From Myxococcales bacterium (lineage in GTDB: Bacteria; Myxococcota_A; Bradymonadia; UBA7976; UBA1532), in contig JACKDP010000006.1 of the NCBI GenBank assembly GCA_020633435.1, positions 310,001-374,000 on the forward strand: a stretch of 64,000 nt of DNA, in the 5' to 3' direction. Positions 42,972 through 51,574 of this stretch are shown piece by piece; within the stretch, counting starts at the first letter, position 1; every line of letters begins with the position of its first letter. The position numbers were made by a program, and so were the translations under genes. A model generated the notes under the pieces. That model was not told the origin of the DNA and did not search any database. It saw only the letters and a program-made list of their open reading frames with translations.

Positions 42972-45155
42972 CTACTCCCAGGAAGCCTCGAGGGACCAGG
43001 CGTTGATCTTGCCCACATCCCGGCTGGCATGGTCGGAGACCTTGAGCTGCCAGTCGCCGCGGATCTCCTCGCCGTTGAGGGCGTCCACGTCGAACGTCTT
43101 CTTGATGTCATCGGCGCTGCGGCCGGTGCGGTTGTGCAGCGTGATGGAGCGCGCGCCCTTCTGCAGGACCACCAGCAGATCGCCCTGGTAGGTGTGGGTG
43201 ATGTCCACCTTGACCTTCAGGGTCTTGATGCGGCCGGCCTCGCCGACCGAGAGGCGGCTGGTGACGCCCGCGGGGGCGTTGTCGGGGATGTCGAGGGGCA
43301 GGCCCTCCGCCGCGAAGGTGCCCTCGCCGCCGGCCGGCGGATCGACGGGCTCGCCGCCCTCGATCTGGAGGGACACGGACCACGCGTTGATGGTGCCCAC
43401 GTCCTGGCCGGCGCTGTCGACCACCGTCAGCGTCCAGGTGCCGGCGGCGGCCTGGCCGTCGAACTCGTGGATCGTGAAGGTCTTCTTCAGATCGTCGGCG
43501 CTGCCACCCTCCTGGTCGGCCAGGACGACGGGGCTGCCGTCCTTGGCCAGGACGACCTTCAGGTCACCCCGGTAGGTGTGGGTGATGTCCACGGTGACCT
43601 CGGCCGCGCGGATGATGCCGGGGGCATCGCTGACCACGGTGCTCACCACGCCGGTGGGGTCGTTGTCCGGGATGTCCAGGGGCAGGTCGTTCGCGGTGAT
43701 CTCGACGCTGGCGGCGTCCACCGGCACCGGCGCGGCGGTGGCCGGCACGATGAGGCTGTGGACGATGTCGCCGGGGTTGATCAGCGGGTTCTCGTAGTCG
43801 CGGCGCGACGGCGTCTGGGCCAGGGGCTGCCAGGCGAAGTCGGGCCAGGCGTGGTTCGAGCCGGCCACCGCGCCGTCCCAGGCGCCGTCGCCGATGATGC
43901 GGGCGCTGGCGTCCTCGATGGGCTTGTCGAGGTAGAGGGTGTAGGTGAGCGTCCGCATCTCCACCTGGTTGTTCCAGAGGCTGTGCAGGCGCCCGCTGTC
44001 CGTGGGCCACTCGGGGGCCAGGATGTTGTCGACGGTCACGGCCTCGTGGGGCAGGCCGTCGGTGACCCAGTGGAACGTCGTGGTGTACTGCACCGGGAAG
44101 ACGTCGCGCTCGCCCAGGGACCGCTTCTCCGGCTCGCCGGTGCTGCGGTTGTAGGTGGTCTGGAAGAGCTCGATCTTCTCGGCCGTGTCGCCCTGGTAGA
44201 GCTTCTCGTAGCGCGACACATAGCTGCGGACGGGCTGGTTCCAGACCTCGCTGCCGGTGAAGCGATCGATGACGAAGCCCTTCTGCTTCTGGCCGAGCTG
44301 CGTGCCGAAGAAGACGTGGAAGGCCGCCGGGGTCAGGTCCTCGTAGTGGAGGCCCGTGTTCTCGGGATCATCGTGGCGGGCGCCGTGGAAGCTGGACTGG
44401 TGCTCCATCCACACCTCGGTCAGCAGCGCCTTGGCCTCGCCGGGGGTGAACTCGACGCTCACGCCGTTCTGGGTGACGGCGCCGCGGACCTTGGGCTCGT
44501 CCTCCATGAGGGCGGCCGCCGACCACGCGTTGCAGTGACCCCACCAGCTGCCGACGCCGGGGACGCCGTTGCCGTGGTTGATGCGCTCGAACTCGGTGGC
44601 GGTGTCGATGGTGATGGCCGGCAGGTTCGCCTGGGCGGTCTCCAGCTCCATCTTCTTGGCCAGGTACTCGCGGCCGTTGTCGGTCTCGCGCCAGTCCTGG
44701 CCGGGGTTCTCGCCGATCCACTTGTTCAGCAGGCGCACCAGCTCGCGGATGCGCTCCTGCAGGCTGCCCAGGTCGTCCTGGGTGATGCGCTGGTACTCGG
44801 CGATCTTGTCCCACTCGATGTCGCCCAGCCGGCCGGCCAGGTAGTCGACCTTCTCGGCGGCCGAGAGGCAGAACGCCTTGCCGGCGTCGACGACGGCCTG
44901 GGGCGCCTGCTCGGCGGTGACGCCGGTGCACTCGGGGAAGCCGCCGCGCAGCTTGTGGCGGTAGGCGACGCCGTCACGGCTGTAGGCCCACCACGAGCCG
45001 ACCCAGATGGCGTGGGCCGCCATGCCGCGGGCCGGCAGCTCGTTGACGCGGGTGTCGCCGTAGGTGGCGTTGTCCTGCGCCACGGCGGGCGCGAGGAGAC
45101 CCAGGCTCGCGATGCCAGCGGCGAGGGTCGAGGTGATCGTCTTCTTGATCGTCAT
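42972..45155 (-). CDS. Secreted transglutaminase-elicitor-like protein with two C-terminal P domains
   Basis: 727 residues from ATG 45153-45155, signal cut after APAVAQ. The N-terminal ~480 residues resemble the transglutaminase elicitor family (M81/GP42 type): GSWWGHCNAWSAAAL contains the candidate catalytic Cys208, followed by HVFFGTQLG and TTTFHWVTDGLPHEAV. That family cross-links Gln and Lys side chains. Two proprotein-convertase P domains follow (~487-595 and ~615-727), each with LPLDIPDN, VDITHTYxGDL, a SADDxKKTF strand and DVGxINAWS. P domains normally sit beside secreted proteases and aid folding or substrate binding, so this pairing with a transglutaminase-type domain is unusual. The gene is 20 bp downstream of a lipoprotein gene and probably co-transcribed with it. 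Confidence 0.8.
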   Translation of the reverse strand: MTIKKTITSTLAAGIASLGLLAPAVAQDNATYGDTRVNELPARGMAAHAIWVGSWWAYSRDGVAYRHKLRGGFPECTGVTAEQAPQAVVDAGKAFCLSAAEKVDYLAGRLGDIEWDKIAEYQRITQDDLGSLQERIRELVRLLNKWIGENPGQDWRETDNGREYLAKKMELETAQANLPAITIDTATEFERINHGNGVPGVGSWWGHCNAWSAAALMEDEPKVRGAVTQNGVSVEFTPGEAKALLTEVWMEHQSSFHGARHDDPENTGLHYEDLTPAAFHVFFGTQLGQKQKGFVIDRFTGSEVWNQPVRSYVSRYEKLYQGDTAEKIELFQTTYNRSTGEPEKRSLGERDVFPVQYTTTFHWVTDGLPHEAVTVDNILAPEWPTDSGRLHSLWNNQVEMRTLTYTLYLDKPIEDASARIIGDGAWDGAVAGSNHAWPDFAWQPLAQTPSRRDYENPLINPGDIVHSLIVPATAAPVPVDAASVEITANDLPLDIPDNDPTGVVSTVVSDAPGIIRAAEVTVDITHTYRGDLKVVLAKDGSPVVLADQEGGSADDLKKTFTIHEFDGQAAAGTWTLTVVDSAGQDVGTINAWSVSLQIEGGEPVDPPAGGEGTFAAEGLPLDIPDNAPAGVTSRLSVGEAGRIKTLKVKVDITHTYQGDLLVVLQKGARSITLHNRTGRSADDIKKTFDVDALNGEEIRGDWQLKVSDHASRDVGKINAWSLEASWE

Positions 45156-45175
45156 CGTCCTGCTCCTGTCGCCGC

Positions 45176-46030
45176 TCACCAGTTGTGGGAGACGAGCACG
45201 CCGGTCGCGCCGGGGGTCTCCACCAGGAAGGGCCAGGGCTCGCCCTTGGCCCAGAACACCTGCTCGCTCAGATCGTAGCCCCGACCCTTGAGGTCGAAGT
45301 GGAAGTAGTCGCGGGCGGTGTAGCTGCTGTTGGCGGCGGCGGCCACCTCGGCGAGCACGCCGTCGAGGGCCGGCAGGGCCTCCGCAGCGGCGCCGACGTA
45401 GGCGTTGGGCACCACGTAGGGGAAGGCCGAGTCGTTGCTGGCCAGCGCGGCGCGCGGATCCTGCTTGACCAGGCGGCCGTTGGGGAAGTCGCGGGTGTAC
45501 TCCGTCACCGAGACGGGCTGCCACAGATCGTTGAGCACCAGGTCGATGCGCTGGGTGAACTGATCCACCTGCACCATCTCATCGGCGCTCACCACCTGGC
45601 TCACGCCACCGCGGGGGCTGCCCTGGGTGATCTTGACGGTGGCCGTCTTGCGGGTCTGTCCGCCGATCACATGCTCGCCCAGCTCGATGACCTGGAAGTC
45701 GAGCACCACGAGGCCGACGGCGGGCTTCGCCACCTGCTCAAGCTCCATGGGCTGCATCTGGGTGCGAGCGTCGCTCTTCAGCTGGTAGAGCACCTGCCAG
45801 GCGTCGCCCACCTTCCAGAACGGCTTCTCGCTGATGCCCAGCTCGACGAAGGCCCCGGGGCCATCGACCGCGCAGTCGAAGCAGTCGGCCTTGAAGTCGC
45901 CGCCGGCCTCCTTGCCACGGGTCTCGACCGGCGCCGCGGCGCCCTTGTCATCGCCCGCGCTGGACTTGCCCTCGTCCGTGCAGCCGGCGAGCGCGAGCAT
46001 CGCCACCAGCAGAACCTTGAGGTTCTTCAT
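45176..46030 (-). CDS. Lipoprotein upstream of the transglutaminase-like gene
   Basis: 284 residues from ATG 46028-46030; a GGAGGGGG ribosome site lies upstream, and the in-frame ATG at 46048 would precede it. The signal MKNLKVLLVAMLALAGC ends at Cys17. After a short charged linker there is one beta-rich domain (DAWQVLYQL, VGLVVLDFQVIELG, KTATVKITQG, RIDLVLNDLWQPVSVTEY) and an alpha/beta C-terminus ending FLVETPGATGVLVSHNW. The family is not recognised. The 20-bp spacing to the transglutaminase-like gene suggests a membrane-anchored partner, inhibitor or chaperone for that enzyme; this is inference from position only. A small hairpin (46058-46073) lies in its leader. Confidence 0.7.
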   Translation of the reverse strand: MKNLKVLLVAMLALAGCTDEGKSSAGDDKGAAAPVETRGKEAGGDFKADCFDCAVDGPGAFVELGISEKPFWKVGDAWQVLYQLKSDARTQMQPMELEQVAKPAVGLVVLDFQVIELGEHVIGGQTRKTATVKITQGSPRGGVSQVVSADEMVQVDQFTQRIDLVLNDLWQPVSVTEYTRDFPNGRLVKQDPRAALASNDSAFPYVVPNAYVGAAAEALPALDGVLAEVAAAANSSYTARDYFHFDLKGRGYDLSEQVFWAKGEPWPFLVETPGATGVLVSHNW

Positions 46031-46223
46031 GATCTCTACCCCCTCCAATCAAACGCTGGCCCCTCGTAGGGCCTGACGGGCGGCCTTGTAGCAGATCCCA
46101 TGCCGGGTGGTGCAAGCCCAATCGGCGCGACACAGGGCGGACAGAGACGCCGCCTGACTGGCGAGTGGAGGCGCCGGCTACCCGGGTGGTGGCCACTGCA
46201 GGCGCCACCCCAGGCCCGACGGG

Positions 46224-48956
46224 TCAGCGCGCCTCGCGGGGCGCGTGCAGCAGGACGTAGCGGTCGAGGACCACCCGGTCGTCGTAGCGCAGGCTCTCGA
46301 ACCGGATGCCCACCCCGGCGGGGCTGCCGCCCTGGCCCTCGCGCCGCCAGCAGACCTCCGACGGCGCCTCGACGCGGTGCCCGTCGGGCATCTCGAAGAA
46401 CACGGTGACGCGCTGGCCCACGCCCAGGGCGGCGGCCGTGGTCAGGAACATGCCGCCGCGGCTGACGTCGGCGCTGAACCCCGTGAAGAACTGCTGGCCC
46501 CGCTCCAGCCCGACGCTCACGGCCAGGGGCGCCCGCGGGGGCCGGGACACGCGGATGCGCCCGCTCGCGCTCGCGTCTGGGGGCTCGAAGTCGAGCTGGC
46601 TGAATGGATCCGGCAGATCGCCGACGGCGCCGATGGCCGCGAAGGCGTCGCTCGCGGCGCGGGCCAGGACGCCGGCCACCTCGCCATCGGAGAAGGCCAT
46701 CGTCTCGTCGTCGCCCGGATCGGCGGCGACCCCGGCCGGCGCGATCGGCTCGCCCAGGGCGTCCAGCTCCCCGGTGATCTCGAGCCAGTCATCGGCCTCG
46801 GTCGTCGGCGCGATGGCCGGCGCCGGCTCCGCGCCCGCGGACGACCGGGGGGGCCGGCTGGCCGGCTCGCCCTCCAGGAGCGCCCGGACGGCCTGATCGA
46901 CGGGATCGGGGCTCTCCGGGGGCTCGCCGAGGATCTGCCAGAAGTCCAGGTCCGACAGCTCCGACGCCGACAGGGGGGCGGGGGGCGCGGGCGGCGGCGG
47001 CTCGGGCGGGGCCGGGGCCGGGCGGGCAGGGGAGGAGGCCGCGTCGGTCATCGCGCGCTCGGCGCGGACGGCCGCCAGGCGAGCCTGGAGCTGCCCCATG
47101 GACAGCGCCGCCGTCTCCATCAGCTCCATGGAGGGCTGCGGGTTCGGCTGCAGCAGCGACACGTCGTCGTTGGCCGCCTGGCGCTCGGCGGGCGGCATCA
47201 GCTCGTCCGGCGTCTCGACGTCCGCGGCCTGCTCCGGGGGCTGGTCCCAGGCAGGCTCGGCGAAGGGCAGCTCGACCGAGGCGTCGAGCGCGACCGGCGG
47301 CGCGTCCCCCAGGCCCTCGGCGGGCTCGTTCCAGCCATCCCACGCCGAGCCATCGGGGGCCCAGGCGTCCTCCAGGCTCGCCCCCGGGCCCACCTCGGCG
47401 CTGGCCTCGGGCCCCTCCTCGACACTCAGCGCCCGGGGCACCGGCATGACATCCGGCGCCGCCGTCGGCGCCACGGCCGCGAGAGCGCTCGCGAAATCCT
47501 CACGGATTTCGAGGGTTTCCCCATGCGCCATGGCCGAGATCAGGTCGGACGGCCCGTCGTCGAAGACCTCGTCGAAGCCAAGATCGTCCAGCGCGATGGC
47601 CGGCGCCTCGCCCGGCGCGGGCAGGCCCTCGGCCCAGGGATCGGCGGCGGCGGCCGGCTCGGGCGGGGCCGCCTCGATGGGGGCGGGCTCGACCTGGGCG
47701 GGCTCGTCCCACGCCTGCGCGGCCTCGACGGCGGGCTCGTCCCACGCCTGCGCGGCCTCGACCGGAGCCGGCTCCTCCCAGACCTGAGCGGCCTCGACGG
47801 CGGGCTCGTCCCACGCCTGCGCGGCCTCGACGGGGGCGGGCTCCTCCCAGACCTGAGCGGCCTCGACCGGAGCGGGCTCTTCCCAGACCTGAGCGGCCTC
47901 GACGGGCGCGGGCTCCTCCCAGACCTGGGCGGCCTCGACGGGGGCGGGCTCCTCCCAGACCTGGGCGGCCTCGACGGGCGCGGGCTCCTCCCAGACTTGA
48001 GCGGCCTCGACGGGGGCGGGATCTTCCCAGACATCCGACGCTTCGACGGCCGCCTCGCCCAGCCAGGCCTCGGCGGGCGCCGGGTCGCTCACCTCGGGCG
48101 GCGCGTCCTCCGCCCAGCCCCCGAAGCCGAGGCCCCCGTCGTCCTCTTCGTCGTCGCCCTCGGCGTCCTCGTCCTCGTCCTCGAAGTCGTCTTCGTCGTC
48201 GAGGTCGTCCCCGCCCAGCAAGCCGCCCTGGGCCTCGAACTCGCCCCCCTCGTCCGGCCACGGCGCCTCGTCGGGCGCGTCGAGCGGGCCGACCTCGGGC
48301 GCCCACGCAGGCGCCGGCGCCTCGACCGGCGGCGGCACCCAGGGCGCCTCCTCGGGCTCGTCCTCAGGCTCGTCGGGTTCGTCCGGCTCCTCGTCCGGCT
48401 CCTCGTCCGGCTCCTCGTCCGGCTCATCCGGCTCCTCGTCCGGCTCCTCGTCGGGCTCGTCCGGCTCCTCGTCCGGCTCCAGCGGCTCGTCCGGTTCGTC
48501 GTCGGGCTCCTGCGGCTCCAGCGGCGCCGGCTCCTCCGGCTCCCCCGGCCCCAGCGCCTCGGGCAGCGCCCGCGTGAGCGCCACGTCCACCGCCATCAGG
48601 ATCTCGGCCCGCGTCGCCTCCATCAGGCGATCCTCGAGCGCCCCCACCAGCGCGCGCCGCAGGGCCGGGATCTGATCGCTCCAGCCGGCCGGCAGCTGGC
48701 TGGCCAGCCGCGCGCTCGTGCTGGCTTCCAGGGACTCGATCGCCGCCTCCCAGACGGCGCAGGCCTGCAGCCGCGCCTGCAGGGCGGCCGCCCGCACGGC
48801 GTGCTGGGCCGCCCGCGCGGCGTCCGCTCGCTGCCGGGCCGGGCCCTCGGTGCCCGCGACCGCCCGCGTGTGCCGCGCCGCCAGCGCCGCCTCGCGGTGC
48901 GCGAGCGCGGCCTCGTCGGCCTGATCCCACCCCTGCGCGAAGTCGCCCCCGGCCAC
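46224..48956 (-). CDS. PilZ-domain protein with a very long acidic, repetitive disordered region
   Basis: 910 residues. The start is set at GTG 48954-48956, six bases after AGGAGG. Residues ~1-130 are a helical Ala/Arg-rich domain. Residues ~130-210 are almost only Asp, Glu and Pro (DEEPDEPDEEPDEEPDEP pattern), followed by another acidic stretch. About ten 12-residue repeats of VWEEPAPVEAAQ type follow (~310-430). The remainder is low-complexity until a C-terminal PilZ domain (~800-905: GFSADVSRGGMFL, VTVFFEMPDG, EVCWRRE, GVGIRFESL). The DxSRGGMF motif matches the cyclic-di-GMP binding DxSxxG element. The upstream RxxxR is not clear, so c-di-GMP binding is uncertain. No signal peptide is present; cytoplasmic. 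It is divergent from the kinase gene, 145 bp away. Confidence 0.8.
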   Translation of the reverse strand: MAGGDFAQGWDQADEAALAHREAALAARHTRAVAGTEGPARQRADAARAAQHAVRAAALQARLQACAVWEAAIESLEASTSARLASQLPAGWSDQIPALRRALVGALEDRLMEATRAEILMAVDVALTRALPEALGPGEPEEPAPLEPQEPDDEPDEPLEPDEEPDEPDEEPDEEPDEPDEEPDEEPDEEPDEPDEPEDEPEEAPWVPPPVEAPAPAWAPEVGPLDAPDEAPWPDEGGEFEAQGGLLGGDDLDDEDDFEDEDEDAEGDDEEDDGGLGFGGWAEDAPPEVSDPAPAEAWLGEAAVEASDVWEDPAPVEAAQVWEEPAPVEAAQVWEEPAPVEAAQVWEEPAPVEAAQVWEEPAPVEAAQVWEEPAPVEAAQAWDEPAVEAAQVWEEPAPVEAAQAWDEPAVEAAQAWDEPAQVEPAPIEAAPPEPAAAADPWAEGLPAPGEAPAIALDDLGFDEVFDDGPSDLISAMAHGETLEIREDFASALAAVAPTAAPDVMPVPRALSVEEGPEASAEVGPGASLEDAWAPDGSAWDGWNEPAEGLGDAPPVALDASVELPFAEPAWDQPPEQAADVETPDELMPPAERQAANDDVSLLQPNPQPSMELMETAALSMGQLQARLAAVRAERAMTDAASSPARPAPAPPEPPPPAPPAPLSASELSDLDFWQILGEPPESPDPVDQAVRALLEGEPASRPPRSSAGAEPAPAIAPTTEADDWLEITGELDALGEPIAPAGVAADPGDDETMAFSDGEVAGVLARAASDAFAAIGAVGDLPDPFSQLDFEPPDASASGRIRVSRPPRAPLAVSVGLERGQQFFTGFSADVSRGGMFLTTAAALGVGQRVTVFFEMPDGHRVEAPSEVCWRREGQGGSPAGVGIRFESLRYDDRVVLDRYVLLHAPREAR
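47665..48035 (-). repeat. 36-bp tandem repeats in the PilZ gene
   Basis: About ten in-phase units encoding VWEEPAPVEAAQ with variants AWDEPAVEAAQ. Third-codon changes between units show the array is not freshly made. Confidence 0.85.
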
Positions 48957-48962
48957 GGTCAC

Positions 48963-48968
48963 CCTCCT
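48963..48968 (-). promoter_or_regulatory. Ribosome binding site choosing the second GTG of the PilZ gene
   Basis: AGGAGG on the minus strand is only one base or less from the first GTG (48960-48962), but six bases from the second GTG (48954-48956), which is therefore preferred. Confidence 0.6.
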
Positions 48969-49101
48969 CGGATCCAGCCCCGCGACGGTAGCAGGTCGGC
49001 GGCCCCCGCCATAGGCGCTTGTGTGCCCCGCGGCGGGCCGACCTCACCTTCGCCGCGCCGCGTGCATCGGAAGGATGCAATCCGCTCCCCGGCCCCTTAT
49101 C

Positions 49102-50652
49102 ATGGCCGCGACCACTCGCCCGCAGGAGGCCAGCGTCAACATCGATCGCGACGATCTTGTCTGCCCGGGGTGCGGCCTGAGCCAGCCCGGCGCCCAGGAG
49201 GGGGCCCGCTGCCCCGACGACGGGCGCTACCTGGTGCCCGCGGCGGCGGTCGAGGCCTGCCCGGACGACGAGGTGCTCGGCACGTTGGTGGCGGGCCGCT
49301 TCGCGGTGGTCGGCATCATCGGGGTCGGCGGCTTCGGGGCGGTCTACCGGGCCATCCAGCAGCCGGTGGGCCGCGCCGTGGCCCTGAAGCTCATCCGCCC
49401 CCGCCTCGAGGGCGTGGCCGACGTGAAGGCCCGGTTCCTGCGCGAGGCCAGGGTGGTGGCCAGCCTCAACGATCCCTCCATCGTCACGCTCTATGACTAC
49501 GGTCAGGCCGACGGCGGGGCGCTCTTCATGGCCTTCGAGCTGGTCGAGGGGTGGCCGCTCTCGCGGATCATGGCCGATGGTCCCATGCGGGCCGACCGGG
49601 TGGCGCCCATCATCCTCCAGGTGCTGCGCGCCCTGGCCGTGGCGCATCGCCGCGGCCTCATCCACCGCGACATCAAGCCCGCCAACATCATGATCCGCCC
49701 CGACGAGTTCGGGCGCGAGACGGTGAAGGTCCTCGACTTCGGCATCGCGAAGGCGCTGCACCGCGCCGAGGACGAGGAGGCCTCCCTCGAGACGCGCGAC
49801 GGCGTGCTGCTGGGCACCCCGCGCTACATGGCCCCCGAGCAGGCCCGCAACGAGGGCGTCGATGCCCGCACCGATCTCTACGCCCTCGGCGTGGTGACGT
49901 ACGAGATGCTGGCCGGCCGGCCGCCGTTCAGCGAGGGGCCCCCGCTCGAGGTCGTCCTCGCCCACATCATGCGGGCGCCGCCCCCCTTCGACGACGCCCT
50001 CGGCGTGCCCCCGGGGCTCGGCCAGGTGGTCTTCACGGCCCTCGCCAAGGCGCCCGACGACCGCTTCCCGGCCGCGGTCGCCATGGCCGAGGCCCTCGTG
50101 CAGGCGCTGCCCGACATCCAGCTCGGCACCTCGGTCTTCGACCTGGTGAGCGGCTCCAGCGAGGTGCGCCTGCCCACCGGCGGCGCGACGGGCGGCGGCA
50201 TCGACACCTCGTCGCGTGAGTTCGTCGGGGAGGCCCTGGGCCTCGGCACCGATCCGACGATGGCCGCCAGCCCGGAGCTGCTGGCGCCGCTCCCCGGCCC
50301 GGCGTCTTCCAGCCCCCGGTGGCTCTGGCCGGCGGTGGCTGGCCTCGTCGTCTTCGCGCTCGCGGGCTGGTGGCTGGCCACGCGTCGGCCCCCGCCCGGG
50401 GCCCCCGACGCGGCCGCGGCCGTCACGGTCCCCGACGCCGCGCCGGCCGCCGACGCCGCGCCGGACGCCGCCGTCGCCGACGCCGCGAAGCCGGACGTGC
50501 CTGACGCGGCGCTCGACGCCGAGCCGGCGGCCGCGCCCGACGCCGCGGCGGCGGCCCCGCCACGGCGGGTCAGGCGCCCCCCGCGCCCGCCGCGCGCCCA
50601 GCCCACCACGAAGCCCGAGGCCCCGGCCAGCTTGCAAGTACCGGAGTTCTAA
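49102..50652 (+). CDS. Membrane-anchored Ser/Thr protein kinase with an N-terminal zinc-ribbon-like motif
   Basis: 516 residues. An N-terminal CPGC...CPDDG pattern (21-40) looks like half of a zinc ribbon. The kinase domain spans ~67-340: glycine loop GVGGFGAVY (74-82), catalytic Lys in ALKLI (~96), HRDIKPAN (~189), DFG (~213), and GTPRYMAPEQA in the activation segment. All key residues are present, so it should be active. A single membrane helix lies at ~407-427, then an Ala/Asp/Pro-rich extracytoplasmic tail of about 90 residues. ATG 49102 was chosen; an alternative at 49075 exists. The stop is one base before the GTG of the TPR/PEGA gene, so they form an operon. Confidence 0.9.
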   Translation: MAATTRPQEASVNIDRDDLVCPGCGLSQPGAQEGARCPDDGRYLVPAAAVEACPDDEVLGTLVAGRFAVVGIIGVGGFGAVYRAIQQPVGRAVALKLIRPRLEGVADVKARFLREARVVASLNDPSIVTLYDYGQADGGALFMAFELVEGWPLSRIMADGPMRADRVAPIILQVLRALAVAHRRGLIHRDIKPANIMIRPDEFGRETVKVLDFGIAKALHRAEDEEASLETRDGVLLGTPRYMAPEQARNEGVDARTDLYALGVVTYEMLAGRPPFSEGPPLEVVLAHIMRAPPPFDDALGVPPGLGQVVFTALAKAPDDRFPAAVAMAEALVQALPDIQLGTSVFDLVSGSSEVRLPTGGATGGGIDTSSREFVGEALGLGTDPTMAASPELLAPLPGPASSSPRWLWPAVAGLVVFALAGWWLATRRPPPGAPDAAAAVTVPDAAPAADAAPDAAVADAAKPDVPDAALDAEPAAAPDAAAAAPPRRVRRPPRPPRAQPTTKPEAPASLQVPEF

Positions 50653-50653
50653 C

Positions 50654-51574
50654 GTGATTCGACGCACGCTCGGCCAGGCCTGCCTGGCGCTCGCGCTGCT
50701 GGTGGGCGTCGCCCACGCCGCCTCGACCCTGGCCGACGCCCAGGGCCTCGTGAACATGGCGGCCGAGCGCTTCCGCGATGGCGACTTCGCGGCGGCCCTC
50801 ACGGCGCTGCAGGAGGCCGAGCCCATCGTGGCGGCGGCCAACGATCCCTCCGTCGCCCAGATCCGCTTCAACATCGCGCGCTGCCTCGAAGAGCTCGGGC
50901 GCGACGACGAGGCCCTGGCCGCCTGGCAGGTCTACCTGCGGGTGCCCGACGCGACGCACCGCAAGCAGCGCGCGGTGGCCGCGGTCACCGCCCTGAAGAA
51001 GCGCATCTATGGCGCCCTCGCGGTCTCCTGCGAGCCCGTGGGTGCCGCCGTGAAGATCGAGGGCCTGCTGGAGACGGCCGCCCCGTGCCCGTTTCGGCGC
51101 GAGGACCTGAAGCCCGGCGTCTACAAGGTGCACGTCGCCTTCGACGGCTACTCGGAGGGCATGCGCGAGGTCGAGGTCGTGGCCGGCGAGACGGCCGCGG
51201 CCTCCTTCCGCCTGGAGGCCCTGCCGGTGGCCGGCGGCCTCGTCGTCCCTCCGATGGAGGCGCCGCCGCCGGCCACGAACCCGTGGCCCTGGGTCCTCAT
51301 CGGCACCGGCGTGGTGGCGGCCGGCGGGGGGGCGTTCCTGACGACCCAGGCCATCGCCGCCCGCGACGACGCCGAGTCGCTGCCCCCGGGCGACGACCGC
51401 GATGGCTCGGTGGATGACTTCGAGACGGCCGAGACGCTGTCCTGGGTGGCCTATGGCGTAGGCGCCGCCGCCATCGCGGGCGGCGTGGTGCTGTGGATCC
51501 TCGACGACCCGGCCACGCCGGCGGGGGCCGGGGACGTGGAGATGGTGCCGGGAGGGGTGCGAATCCGATGGTAG
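50654..51574 (+). CDS. Exported TPR and PEGA domain protein
   Basis: 306 residues from GTG, one base after the kinase stop. Signal cut after VGVAHAAS. Residues ~25-115 are helical and TPR-like (AERFRDGDFAAALTALQEAE, IRFNIARCLEELGRDDEALA). A PEGA-like domain lies at ~118-195 (LAVSCEPVGAAVKIEGLLE, GVYKVHVAFDGYSEGM). Two hydrophobic segments (~210-232 and ~262-285) flank an acidic loop. TPR plus PEGA proteins next to membrane kinases are common in Myxococcota and may read envelope status for the kinase; that role is inferred from the operon. The next gene starts inside its last codons (51568). Confidence 0.8.
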   Translation: MIRRTLGQACLALALLVGVAHAASTLADAQGLVNMAAERFRDGDFAAALTALQEAEPIVAAANDPSVAQIRFNIARCLEELGRDDEALAAWQVYLRVPDATHRKQRAVAAVTALKKRIYGALAVSCEPVGAAVKIEGLLETAAPCPFRREDLKPGVYKVHVAFDGYSEGMREVEVVAGETAAASFRLEALPVAGGLVVPPMEAPPPATNPWPWVLIGTGVVAAGGGAFLTTQAIAARDDAESLPPGDDRDGSVDDFETAETLSWVAYGVGAAAIAGGVVLWILDDPATPAGAGDVEMVPGGVRIRW

